A stretch of 40,795 nt of DNA, taken from NCBI RefSeq assembly GCF_000143415.4, contig NW_003314289.1:341109-381903 (forward strand). The letters are read 5' to 3'. Positions 1 to 10,157 of the stretch are shown here, piece by piece. Source of the stretch: Selaginella moellendorffii (Eukaryota > Streptophyta > Lycopodiopsida > Selaginellales > Selaginellaceae). Numbering within the stretch: the first letter of the stretch is position 1; each line of letters opens with the position of its first letter. A program made the translations under genes and the position numbers. The notes under the pieces are model-generated. The model worked only from the letters and a program-made list of their open reading frames with translations, ran no database searches and was not told the origin of the DNA.

Positions 1-1652
1 CAGACAAGACGTATTGCGGCACTTGCCAGAAGATTGTCATGGGAACAGTCGAGACGGCATCAGCGGCGAGGTGGTGTTCTCGTACTACCTGAAGCCGTTT
101 CCTTTCAACTCCAGCAGCCACCATCATAGCGACTATCAGGATGACATTTCCGATGCCCATTCTTTGGAGGATGGTTATACCTCTCTGGTTTCCAGTCACC
201 TTTCGTAGACTTGGGACGAGAAGCTTCTCGTACAGAACAGTGGCGGCGATGACTGCTAGAGTGTAGAAAGTGTAGAGCGACGCCGGTGACAGGTGCAGCA
301 GTCCAAACTTGTTATCCATGCAAGCGCCTTGCTCGACAAACGTGGTGGTCACCTGAGCTTCAACCATCTGGTATATACAGGAGCTGATCCAGAGAGGCAC
401 CATCAGGACGATACACTTGACCTCTTCGACTTGAGTTACAGTGCACAGCTTCCATCGGCTGACTTCACCACCATGGTCCTGCTCCGTTCGCGTTGCCGCT
501 TTGTCAAGGAAGCTGTTCCATGAAGCTCTCGTCAATATGTGGAAAACAGGCTAGTCTACCTTAGGCGGTTACTGTGGAAAATTCGCCTCCCAACGGTGTC
601 CGAGGAACTGGCCTCGTGCAAAAGGGAACTGTCTGTCGGTACAGGTACTTCCCATTTTCTAACAGCTGCTACAACAACCTGAATGGCACGACGAAACGGA
701 TTTCCTCCCGGCCTGAAGTGCCTATAGGACGTGATACCGGCTATGAACGTAAGTCCTGCCAGTCCGATAGCGAGAGTGGAAATGCCGTAGCCGATGGCAT
801 AGCTGTGGTTTACTTCCACGTATGACAAGATCACGGTCACGAAGAGCGAGCCTAGTAAAGATGCGACGAGGAAGTAGCTGAAGAAGGAGCTCTTGTTCCG
901 GCTTTCCGGTGGATATCCATCCTCGAATTGATCGGCCCCCAATGCGAACATGCATGGCTGGTGTCCTCCAGCTCCGAGTGCCGAGATATAGAGGGCGGTG
1001 TACAGGAAAGTTCTTTTTCCGGCTGATGCTGGGGGACATTTGGATACGTCGCCCGAGCTGCACAAGGATCTGAACGATGGTAATGCGGATTGGACCGTGA
1101 GAAGCAGCGTCCCCTGTAAGTCGACGATCTTATCGCGTTTTCTACATACGACTGATTTCATGTATCTTTACCAGGAAGTGAATGGCAACGAACAGCACTG
1201 AAGCCCAGTATCTTCCGAGGTATGCGTCTCCAATGAATGCCCCGATCAAAGCAGTTGCATATGAAGTTCCCACCCAATTAGTTGCTGCATTTGCTGCTGC
1301 ACCGTTGCTGAGATTCAGCGACTTCATCAAGTACAGAACCAGATTTGTAGCGACTCCAAAGTACGTTATAGTCCCGAGAACTTGATAGCCTGAGGAACAG
1401 AAGAAGCTAGAACTGAGTAGAAACAACATAAAGTACCTAGAACAAACTTGGCAGACTTCCAGCCGCCTGTGGATGATCTCCTGGCTGGATTTCCGAAAAC
1501 ATCGACGGATCCATCTTTGGTAAAGTCGCATCCAGCTTCGACTTCCAAGCTAATCTGTTTCCTGTTTTCAGGTCGATGCACATATCAAACGAACTTACAT
1601 CGGAGTTCTTGGTGTCACCAAGCCGAACGGAGACGCAGTGTGGCTCTTCCAT
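1..1652 (-). CDS. NPF (NRT1/PTR, POT family) transporter, C-terminus off the left edge
   Basis: Proton-coupled oligopeptide/nitrate transporter family member, expected to be a 12-helix membrane protein; the substrate cannot be told. Five exons fit on the minus strand: 1652-1599, 1554-1437, 1389-1172, 1113-573 and 525-<1, with GT-AG introns of 44-58 bases and consistent phases. Family blocks seen in order are FTKDGSVD..GNPARRSSTGGWK, FGVATNLVLYL, GAFIGDAYLGRYW, ALGAGGHQPCMFALGADQF, then FLDKAA, WKLCTVTQVEEVKC and PLWISSCIYQMVEAQ. About 485 residues are visible; roughly the last 100 are missing. The TM1 stretch that usually carries ExxER reads GYQVLGTITYFG, so the motif is absent. ATG at 1652 is chosen because it opens the first exon in phase; the first intron is the least certain join. 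The gene is divergent from the PPR gene. Confidence 0.88.
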
Positions 1653-1912
1653 GAAACTTTCCTAAACAACTTCTTGGAGGAACAACGCTGTTTTCAAGTT
1701 CGAAGGAGTCAGACCACCATAAAGGTGAGATCTGTAAGTTTAATTGACGACATGACGTCTCAACCGCAGGCTGGCTAGTGGAACAATGATCTAGAGTTTG
1801 ATAACGTGCATATAAGCCGAAGATGAAGTCGGCTTCGATGACCATAGTGCCGACGAAAACCTCCTTGACCGCGAGTATGTTCCTGTTCTCTTCTCGACAA
1901 CTTCTATAGAGA
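1653..1912. promoter_or_regulatory. Divergent intergenic region between the NPF and PPR genes
   Basis: The 260 bases lie between two divergent start codons, so both 5' regions must be here or overlap the genes. I see no clear TATA box. An in-frame TAG lies two codons before the PPR ATG, which fixes that start. Confidence 0.4.
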
Positions 1913-3439
1913 ATGGTGGACTCATACCGGTTAGTCAAGTGGACAACAGTTCTAACATCACAGGTCAGAGCCGGACATATACTGGAAGCGAAACAGATAT
2001 TTGATGGAGTCCCACAAAGAGACATGGTACTGTGGAACTCGATGCTTTACTGCTACGCACAGAACGGGCATCTCACTGACGCAAAGCAGATTTTCCAGGA
2101 CATGCCCGAGCACAGCATCTCTTCCTGGACTTCGATGATACTTGGATATGCCCAGAGAGGGTACGTAACAAATGCCAGGCGAGTTTTCGACGAGATGCCT
2201 CAGCACGATCTTATCTCGTGGACTTCTATGCTCAGTGCCTATTCTCAAGCGGGAGAAACCGAGTCGGCTGTGGAGATCTTCCAGAGAATGCCGGAGAGGA
2301 ACCAAGTCTCGTGGAATTCGATGCTAGCTTTATATGCACAGGGTGGGGACCTTGAGAAAGCCAAGCAGGTGTTCGATGACATGCCAGAGAAGAACTTCTA
2401 CGTATCGACGACGATGCTTTGCGCATATGCTCGCAGCGGGTATTTGCATCAAGCCAGGGACTTACTGGATGGAATGCCACAGGTGGATCTAGTAACTTGG
2501 AACTCGATTCTATCGGCTTACGCTAAGCAGGGCCGGGTCCAGGAAGCTCAAGAGTTCGTCGAGAGGATGCCACTGAAGAACCTGGTAACTCTCAACTCCT
2601 TGCTCTCGGCATACTCTCAAGCTGGACGATTCGAAGAGGCTAGAAAGCTGTTTGAAGAAGGGATGCCGTGCTGGAATATGGTATCGTGGAACATCATGCT
2701 CCGTGCTTATGCCGAGAGAGAGCTCACGGTTGCTACCAAGAGGATCTTCGATCGAATGCCACAGCGGGGTTTAGTCTCGTGGACGTGTATGCTCGAGGCT
2801 TTTGCTCGGTGTGGGCACCTGGAGGAGGCCAAGCAGATCTTTGACACCATGCCCGAGAGAGCTATAGCTTCCTGGAACTCGCTAATGCTGGGATATGCCC
2901 AGAGAGGGTATATCGACGAGGCAAAGGAGGTGTTTCGTGGAGTACCCGAGAAAGATCTGGTGCTTTGGAACTCCATGCTCTGGACTCTACACAGGAGCCT
3001 GGAAGAAGCTAAGGTTTTGTTCGATGCGATGCCTTGCCGGGATCTTTTCAGCTGGAGCACGATGGTGGCAGCTTATGCGTCTAGAGGGATCATAGATTAC
3101 GCGAAGAAGCTGTTTGATAGACAGCCAGAAAGAGATGGTGTCTCGTGGAGCGCGCTCCTGTGTGGTTATTGTATCAGGGAGGAATTTTGTAGAGTTTTCG
3201 AGTTGTTTGGCTTGCTGGGGATGGCTAACGCTCCAGAGGAGGTGTGTTTTGTGGCCGTGTTGAGTGCTTGTAGCCATGATGGTATGGTTTATACTGGGAG
3301 GAGTCACTTCATGAGTTTGATGTTTGATTTTGATATGAAGCCCACAAAGCAACACTACTGGTGTATGGTTGATATGCTTGGCAGGGCTGGATATATAGTT
3401 GATGCCCACGAGTTGGTCAACAATATGCCATTCTTATGA
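1913..3439 (+). CDS. PLS-class pentatricopeptide repeat (PPR) protein without E/DYW tail
   Basis: Single-exon gene of 508 codons. PPR proteins bind organellar RNA base by base and act in editing, splicing or stability in mitochondria or plastids. Tryptophans of the WNSML/WTSML pattern recur every 31 residues (about residues 10, 41, 72, 103, 134), so most motifs are 31-residue S-type units such as AKQIFDGMPERD. About twelve units are followed by a longer P/L-type pair (LSACSHDG, HYWCMVDMLGRAG). The frame stops right after NNMPFL, where E, E+ or DYW domains would normally follow, so no editing deaminase is encoded. One unit near residues 352-375 is shortened. No targeting peptide is visible and an in-frame TAG precedes the ATG, so the N-terminus may be truncated. 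Family call is certain; RNA target unknown. Confidence 0.92.
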   Translation: MVDSYRLVKWTTVLTSQVRAGHILEAKQIFDGVPQRDMVLWNSMLYCYAQNGHLTDAKQIFQDMPEHSISSWTSMILGYAQRGYVTNARRVFDEMPQHDLISWTSMLSAYSQAGETESAVEIFQRMPERNQVSWNSMLALYAQGGDLEKAKQVFDDMPEKNFYVSTTMLCAYARSGYLHQARDLLDGMPQVDLVTWNSILSAYAKQGRVQEAQEFVERMPLKNLVTLNSLLSAYSQAGRFEEARKLFEEGMPCWNMVSWNIMLRAYAERELTVATKRIFDRMPQRGLVSWTCMLEAFARCGHLEEAKQIFDTMPERAIASWNSLMLGYAQRGYIDEAKEVFRGVPEKDLVLWNSMLWTLHRSLEEAKVLFDAMPCRDLFSWSTMVAAYASRGIIDYAKKLFDRQPERDGVSWSALLCGYCIREEFCRVFELFGLLGMANAPEEVCFVAVLSACSHDGMVYTGRSHFMSLMFDFDMKPTKQHYWCMVDMLGRAGYIVDAHELVNNMPFL

Positions 3440-4272
3440 TATCAGCGAAAATAATTTTAAATAACTAATTAAGTATACATACACACACACATGCCACTTT
3501 GCACTGCAAGACGTTAGTTTATTATACGATAACTGATGTGAGCAGAAGCTAGGGTTGGCTTGGAGAAAATGTGATTGTGGGGAAGTTTTTGTATGTTAGA
3601 GGACGAGGAGGAAGTGGGGACCTATTATGTGCTGATGGGTTGGCACATTTTGCGCGAAACCATAGCATGAACTAGTTAGAAAACAAAATGCTACAACTAG
3701 AGTGTCATTTATTGTACCTACCATTTATGATAGTAATGAGGAAATGAATAAAATTATGCTAATGAAAAAGAAATAATGGTGTTTGCAAATTGCCAGGTCA
3801 AAGCTGGTGGACAGATAAAGATGGAATAGTGCATTCTTTTATAATTGGAGAAAAAACTCCTTAAAATAAATCAATTAATGAAAAATGTGAAACAACACCA
3901 AGAGCATTATGAATATGATCTGAAAATAATGTTAAATAATATTGATAGTGTTACAAAAGAGAATACGCATTGTGAAAAGCTAGCAATAGCATATGCTTTG
4001 TAAAAATATAACAAAAAAAAATTATCCAAATTGTGAAAAGTCTTATTGTTAGTGTAGCACACCTTATCTCTCTCCGGGCAATTGCTTGATAAAGAAAACT
4101 CAATAATTATTTTATCCCTATTATTTTAGTATATCCAAATCTTATCCAATGATCACATGTGCTACATTCAAGGGTAGGGTAGGTGTCAATATTTCAATTT
4201 GCTATTTGATTCTTTCTCTTCACCTTTTGCTCTTTCCCAACCTTTTCTTATTTTTCGGCCTAAGCTACCTTC

Positions 4273-4448
4273 TCATATTCATAAAATTTCTTTTTCATTT
4301 GCAATGCTTTCTTCTCTTGGCACGTCAATCATTTGTAACTCTCATGATTCTCATTCTCAATCATATTCATAATATTTCTTTTTCATTTGCAATGCTTTCT
4401 TCTCTTGGCACATCAATCATTTGTAACTCTCATGATTCTCATTCTCAG
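4273..4448. repeat. 88-bp tandem duplication, two copies
   Basis: The unit starting TCATATTCATAA at 4273-4360 is repeated at 4361-4448 with only about three to four substitutions, for example CACGTC against CACATC. This indicates a recent duplication. Confidence 0.9.
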
Positions 4449-5036
4449 TCCAATGTTGAGTTGAGTGTTTTCTGTCCTCCTCATACTAATATAGATCTTG
4501 ATTATTCATGAAGTTGAAAATCTTACTTCTGTTTCATTAGCAAAGTCTTTGATCAATTCTAGTGTTAAGTATTCCCCTATTCCAATGGTTGAGTCACTTT
4601 GGCCAGAGTTTCGGGTTAAATGCATATTCTTACTTGTGAATGCTACTGAGAGCCTTTGTTTTACTATTGCTACTAAGGAATTTAAATATTCCTTTGAAAG
4701 TGTGGATGTTGTTATTGATTTTCCTATCTAAAGTATTAAGTTATGTGTTAAGGAGATTGAGTGGTGTAAATCATTTGTTTATATTGTGGTGGCCAAAGTA
4801 TTTTATGATAGGAAGTTCCCTATTTTCCAAGTTTTAAGCACATGTTCTTCTAATTTCCCCATTTCTGCATTGTCAATTGTTGCAAATTCCTCTTTTGATG
4901 CTTCTTTATCTATTTTTTTCTTCTATAATTGTTTTTCTCAATTTTTCTCGTTTTTTCCTCTTTGCCCTAACACTTCAAACTTTTTTTTCTTCTTCGGAGG
5001 GGGTAGAGGGGACGGATGGGAATTTGGCCCCAACGA

Positions 5037-5205
5037 TGGAGTGAGGATGAGTACATATGGTAGTGGAGCGAGGATGAATGACATGGATTGTGGAGTAAGG
5101 ATGAGTATAGTGAATCTGAATGGACCTAACGTAATAAGGTCAAACATATACAATAGTGGAGTGAGGCTAAATATAGATGGTGGAGTGAAAACGAGCATAG
5201 CAAGT
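5037..5205. repeat. Degenerate minisatellite with GTGGAGTGAGGATGA core
   Basis: About five diverged units of 24-27 bases carry variants of GGAGTGAGGATGAGTA (near 5037, 5063, 5092, 5156 and 5180). The unit is interrupted in the middle and does not look coding. Confidence 0.5.
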
Positions 5206-5889
5206 CCAAATAGAGCCAGTGTTTCAAAACTTTTTTTCCTTTAGAGAGGGGATAAAGAAAATGTGGAGGATGAACTGAATGAATCCAACTTCCCTAGTTC
5301 AAAGTTATAGTTGTGTGGTTAGTTTAAACATTTAGGAGTTGTATATGGTTGCAACTGGTTCATGGAAGTTCTGTAGGTGGCTAATGCTTATGCTATGGTT
5401 TTGGATTTTATTTCAATCATGGTTATCAACAACTTTGTTAATGATTTTTTAGGAGCTTTAGATTTTTGTAATAGTTTATAATCACCTAACAGAAGCTTCA
5501 GATGTTCCACCTGACTTATTATCATCACCTTTTTCATCTTTCGGAGGGGAGGATGGTGTAAGGTTTGTAAATACATATATGTATATACATGTATTACCCT
5601 AGCTAGGTAATACACTAATTATAGTATCTGTCCATTTAGGACTCAATCTAGTCCATCCATTCTTATATATAAGCATAAGTCTAAACCCTAATTAATATAT
5701 ATCCCAAGCACTCACATAGCTAAATTACATTATTTAATAATTTTAAAAAGTGATTGTGTGAAGGATATTTGAAAATCAAAACTAAACCACCTTAATAAAA
5801 GAACGTAATAATAATAATAATTTCATGAACCAATCATTCTAACAAAACAAAACCAAATGCCCTCCCGACAAGAATGGTCTTGTTAGATT

Positions 5890-6432
5890 CTGCATTATTC
5901 ATTCAACTGGCAAGAACTTTGTTGATTGCACAAAGGTGCCAGGTCTTCCCCTGTTATGTGATTTACTGGATTTCATCTTGAATAAGTAGTGTTCTTTGAG
6001 AATATTTATATATTGTGCAGAAGAGCACCATGTACAACCAGTTCGTGGCCACGTTTGACAAGGATGAACACTTTGCGACTTCATGAAGCCGCTTGGTGTC
6101 ATCAAGACCAGGTACAAGAATGCCCATCAGTGAACGGATTTGAGTTCCAAAAGTTTTGGCCGTTAAGCTTGTTGAGGCAACGTTAACGAGAACTCATTCT
6201 GAGAGAAAACGGCGATTTTGAAAAAAAAAACGACTGGTCAATGTGAGGATCCGAGTTTAAAACCCCCCGCGAGATACAAGTCTGACTCTCAAGCTGGAAA
6301 ACGAACGACAGACACCTTAGGCAAATATGAACATATGGTCTTACGTACACGGGAAAATCCATATCGCTAAGCTGAAATGCTGTTGCCTGCAAGCTGGAGC
6401 CGTACCATGGACCGACCAAGGCCTAATATTGA
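5890..6432. other. Unassigned segment downstream of the rhomboid gene
   Basis: Base composition is less AT-rich than the spacer to the left, and short open stretches occur on both strands around 5900-6110. None has a recognisable motif or clean splice structure. The part nearest 6430 is probably the 3' UTR of the minus-strand rhomboid gene. It includes a 10-base A run at about 6221-6230. Confidence 0.4.
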
Positions 6433-7811
6433 TTATTGTTTTGAAGGACGACGTAGTGAAAGACGAGGCAACCAACGCAACAAGCACCGCCATAGTTGAG
6501 TGGCTGGAGGATGATCTTCGAGCACAACTTTAGTACCTTTACGAACAGGCCTCAATGCAGGTCCTATCAACCAGCTTACAAAAGCACCACCTACAAAACC
6601 TCCCAGCTGCAGAAGGGAAAACAAAAACAATCAAACACAAAGAATTTTGAGACAGAAAGGCTTACATGTCCCCAGTTGTCCACTTCATGTGACATCAAAC
6701 CACGAACCTGGTTCAACCACGGACTTCAGGAAGAACAGGAGGAGGAAACGAAACTGAGTACAATGTTATAAGCTACGGTGCGTGAATTTCCTGTGCCTTG
6801 TTCAGCAATTTCCTGTGCCTGAAGGAGTAGACAGCAAGGGCTCCAATCTGCACTACACAGAGGGTGAGATGCATGTGAGCAGCGTCAGTTCATCAATACC
6901 AGGCCACAAATCGCTCCTGAAGCGCCAACTGCTGGTGACTTACACATGAGGAAGCTCAGGCAAGGAGCTGCAACAACGATTTTGAGATGGTTCTGTGTTG
7001 TTAAGTCTCGACTTACTAGTAACAGCGGCAACAGCAAACACCACCAAGAACCTCTTGGATCCTCCCAGTGACTCCAAATGTGGACCCAGGGAGTGTACAG
7101 AGTAGCAGGTCAACTGCAAAACAGTCCGAGTCCATTAACATTCTAGCTAGCGTGCAACTGACCAGGAGGTGTATCAAGTTGACGTGAAGGAAGGCGGGCG
7201 TAAGAAGTCTCCAAATCTGGCCTTTTGCAATCAAGCTATTCACCTCTGACGCTACTGCGGAGCTTTGAGCTCTAGCCAACTGATTAAGCCACAGAGTACC
7301 TTTGCTCCCCAGAGGATAAGCCGGTTTTCAGTACCGATCACAATATGCGCCATGAAAGCTCTGCATATACACAGATCGATTGTCAGGAAATATCCATCGA
7401 AAAACATAGCACTTGCAGTCCGACTTAATATCACATTGGCTGCAAGTATCACATTCATCCACAACCGTACAGGTGGGTTTCCTGGGAGAGGCGACTGTAC
7501 TGGGAATGCATTACCTGAAAACAGTTCCACTGGTAAAATCATAATCTGGAAGAAGAAAACCAAAAAAAAAAAAGAAAGAAATACAAAAATAAAATAAAAT
7601 TTGACCTTTGCGTGCAGCCCGGATCTGAACGATGCTTAATCGCGTTTTCAATGCGACCGCGGGTGACTTGCAATAGATATTGGCCAAAACTTACAGCTAA
7701 GTTGCAAACAAGACAAACACGTACCTGGACATTGGGGATGTGAATCTGATGAATCTTGAAACAATGCTGAGCGCGATTCACCGGTAGCGCCAAAACTTGC
7801 GCCCTTGCCAT
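6433..7811 (-). CDS. Plant rhomboid-like intramembrane serine protease (possible single frame break)
   Basis: Rhomboids cleave transmembrane substrates inside the membrane; relatives of this type sit in plastids or mitochondria. Exons on the minus strand with GT-AG ends: 7481-7300, 7243-7163, 7113-7017, 6967-6900, 6847-6750, 6707-6666 and 6606-6433. They give LILWGAK, NSLIAKGQIWRLLTPAF, HVNLIHLL, the catalytic serine motif VGASGAICGL, and NWGHLGGFVGGAFVSWLIG with the catalytic histidine. Exon 6847-6750 is 98 bases where 99 are needed: the frame shifts between AQEI and RTVAYNIV near 6786, one missing base. All other phases fit. The 5' end (ATG at 7811, exon 7811-7717, a small exon near 7545-7515) is tentative. 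The segment between NVILAANV and LILWGAK is about 25 residues longer than usual and may hide an intron. Confidence 0.75.
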
Positions 7812-8320
7812 GAGAGTGACCCGGAACCCAAAGCAATCTGAAAACCTAGGGCTTCAGTGTGTTCAAAATGAGATGGATATTCCTTGGCAGGAATAGAAAA
7901 TTCCTGAACATTCCTTGAATATACCAAATAGAATATTCCTGAACGGGTAAAACTCCATTTTATTGTTTTTACAGCACAAGTGAAATATTATCTCCATTTT
8001 GGGATATTTCAACATTCATGGTCTGCATCATCGCTGCGCTCTATATATATTCATATACTCAGCAGAAAAAAACTTTAAGGCTAATAAATATATATGTGTC
8101 TAACGTAATCCTATATGCTTGCTGTTGCAAACTGGTGAACTACAGCCTTAGAGATGCAGCCTTCACAATCGATCTACAATCTGGTGTTGCCACAGTGTAG
8201 AAATTGCGCACAGCTTTGAAACTTGCTATAGAGTAGCAAAGGCATGTAAAAATCTGCCTTGAACTTATTTCTTTTATATCATGAATCTTCATGACCTATT
8301 GGGTTGCAGCCAAAAAAATT

Positions 8321-8885
8321 TGATGACTGAAAAGCCCCATTCATCATCACTACTGTCCAGTTGTATATAAAGCCTCTTGTAAATAAGCACACGGTAATGT
8401 GTTCGGACAAATTGTACCAATGACACAGGGAACTGGTGCGATACTCGTCTATCACATTATCTACTCAGGTGGAATTTAGTAGTTAGCTTCAATAGCTTTT
8501 TGAATTCCCGGAGTCCAGTTCACCTTACTATGGTGGTCCACGTTTTGAACATGGTTGAAATGTCCAAAGTTGTCACTATCTGACTGGAGCCAGCCCATGT
8601 CAGTCACCTTTACTGAAACTGTCAACCTTTTCAGAGTAGAGCTTCAACACTTCAAACGCATAAGGTTTTGAAGTTGAACCAAGGTGAATATATAAACCTT
8701 AAATTTCTTGTAGCTTAAAGCTGTGTACAAATTGTACAGTGTGCAGCTAATTGCACCAAAATATAATTTTCAGCTGCACACTGTACAATTTGCACAGTGA
8801 CAATTTTGTTATATTAGCCTTGGTTTTTTTCTTGACAGAATCCCACCTCAAGACAAATAGGATGAATGGGGCTTTTCAGTCATCA
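8321..8885. repeat. 565-bp segment bounded by a perfect 25-bp inverted repeat
   Basis: Left arm 8321-8345 begins TGATGACTGAAAAGCCCC; right arm 8861-8885 is its exact reverse complement. The flanks show no clear target-site duplication. No protein is encoded inside. It could be a small foldback or MITE-like element, or a locus that makes hairpin RNA. Confidence 0.7.
8721..8797. repeat. Hairpin-forming inverted repeat nested inside the larger one
   Basis: Left arm 8721-8748 and right arm 8772-8797 pair over 26 bases with a 2-base bulge, around a 23-base loop. The core is AATTGTACAGTGTGCAGCT against AGCTGCACACTGTACAATT. Confidence 0.8.
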
Positions 8886-9091
8886 CTTATTGGCTGGTAC
8901 ATCTTTCATACAGCCACATTGCTTACCTTTGGCATGGAATCTCAGGCTGCCTCACTAAGTTTCCTTCTGTCAAAAGAAGGGAGGGCAAAGGGGACCTCTA
9001 ACTAAGTTACTTTCTTTGGTAGTGCATAGCTCGACGCATCTCTTGTCTGTCTAATATCCAGAGTCACTCTAGATCCGTAGTGCTAGCGATC

Positions 9092-10157
9092 ATGGGCTCC
9101 TACATCTCAATCCACAACAACACTCCGGACACTTACTTGGTGAAGGTTGGCCACGACGAAGCAGCCCTCAGCATTGCAACCATTGTCACTGGTCTAATCG
9201 GGGCACTCGCTGCTATCATCGTCAGTGCAGGGGCACTCTCCGGTGTCTCAGCTGCTCTGGTCGCAAATGGGGTGGTGAGCGTGTTTGGCATCTCCACTGG
9301 CGCCATAGCCACCATCACGGCGGCTGCTGCAAGCATCAAAGTCATTTCAATCGGCGCCACGGTTGTGGACTGGGCGGCTGCCACAGTTCTCTTCATCACC
9401 AACCAGGTGCAGGCTGACGGCGGATATTATGAGATCCTCCCAGGTGAATTCCAAGTCCCGCTGAGCTGCTTGAAATCTGGTGCTTGCAAATGCTAAACTT
9501 GTTGAGCTTCTTTGATAATTCTCACAGGGCAGAAGCGGACGTACGGCAGGTATACTTTGTCACTGTGGCGCCAGGGGACCTGCCATAGGATCCGAGTGAA
9601 CCCGGACAACCCAGAGCAGGTGATCACCGATGTGGTGTATATGAGGCCAATCTTCAGTGGTGCGACAAATAATTCTGTTCTGGAGCACAACATCCAGCAC
9701 TGGATCGACAGATGGGGCCATGAAAATCAGCACGTCGTCACTTTGCAGAAGGTCTGGGCATGGAGTCTCGCAAAGTCTCGCAAACCTTGAACTTTATGCT
9801 TAAGTTTCATTGTTTCCTTCCTTATGGTGTCTGCAGGAAAATTTTTCCCTTTCCAGCAGGAACATTTCGTTTGTGGATGGCCAGCTGCGAGCGGAATGTC
9901 GGGATTCTAGCTGGCGCTGGCACAATGCTGTCATGGACCTCAACTATTACTACGAGAATATTAATGGCGTTGTCAAGACTGCAAAGAGAAAGCCGGGGAA
10001 TTTTACGCTCTCGTGCTCCGAGATGGAGCTCAAAGGCGCTAAGATTTTCGGATTGGCAGAGACCGAGGACAAACGGAAGATCAAGTTTGAGCTGGATCTG
10101 GACATTGACATCGCCAACAAGGAAGGCAGGCTCATATGCAACGACCTCGCTATATAG
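9092..10157 (+). CDS. Hydrophobic N-terminal region fused to a C-terminal cyanovirin-N homology (CVNH) lectin domain
   Basis: Three exons, 9092-9479, 9528-9751 and 9837-10157, with GT-AG introns of 48 and 85 bases in phase, encode 310 residues. Residues 1-25 (MGSYISIHNNTPDTYLVKVG) precede an Ala/Gly/Ile/Val-rich stretch at about 25-105 with room for three hydrophobic helices. A middle region at about 110-204 has GYYEILPGEF, YGRYTLSLWRQGTC and VVYMRPIFSGAT. Residues 205-310 match the two-repeat CVNH fold: FSLSSRNISFVDGQLRAECR..LDLNYYY-like, then GNFTLSCSEMELKGA..LDLDIDIANKEGRLICND. CVNH domains bind mannose-type glycans and are known from cyanobacteria, fungi and ferns. Some usual half-cystines are replaced (SLSS for SLSC). 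No signal peptide is evident. The N-terminal function is unknown; membrane association is inferred. ATG 9092 fits better than in-frame ATG 9080. Confidence 0.8.

Larger units (their letters stand above)
3440..5889. other. AT-rich intergenic spacer, no gene recognised
   Basis: Long AT-rich stretch with a short CA run near 3480, poly-T tracts near 4980, and two repeat blocks listed separately. Open frames here are short and carry no family motif. Confidence 0.6.
7840..9079. other. Intergenic region with nested inverted repeats
   Basis: No gene is recognised between the rhomboid 5' end and the lectin gene. Several copies of an ATTCCTGAAC/ATTCCTTG-like string occur at about 7878-7955. The inverted repeats at 8321-8885 are listed separately. 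Confidence 0.5.

Noticed and set aside
5899-6117. Possible small protein on the minus strand, or plus-strand exon reading KSTMYNQFVATFDKDEHF
   Set aside because: Both strands look faintly protein-like, but no family, start or splice sites could be supported.
8321-8885. Classical MITE with target duplication
   Set aside because: The inverted repeat is perfect, but no matching duplication is present in the flanks, so only an inverted-repeat feature is reported.
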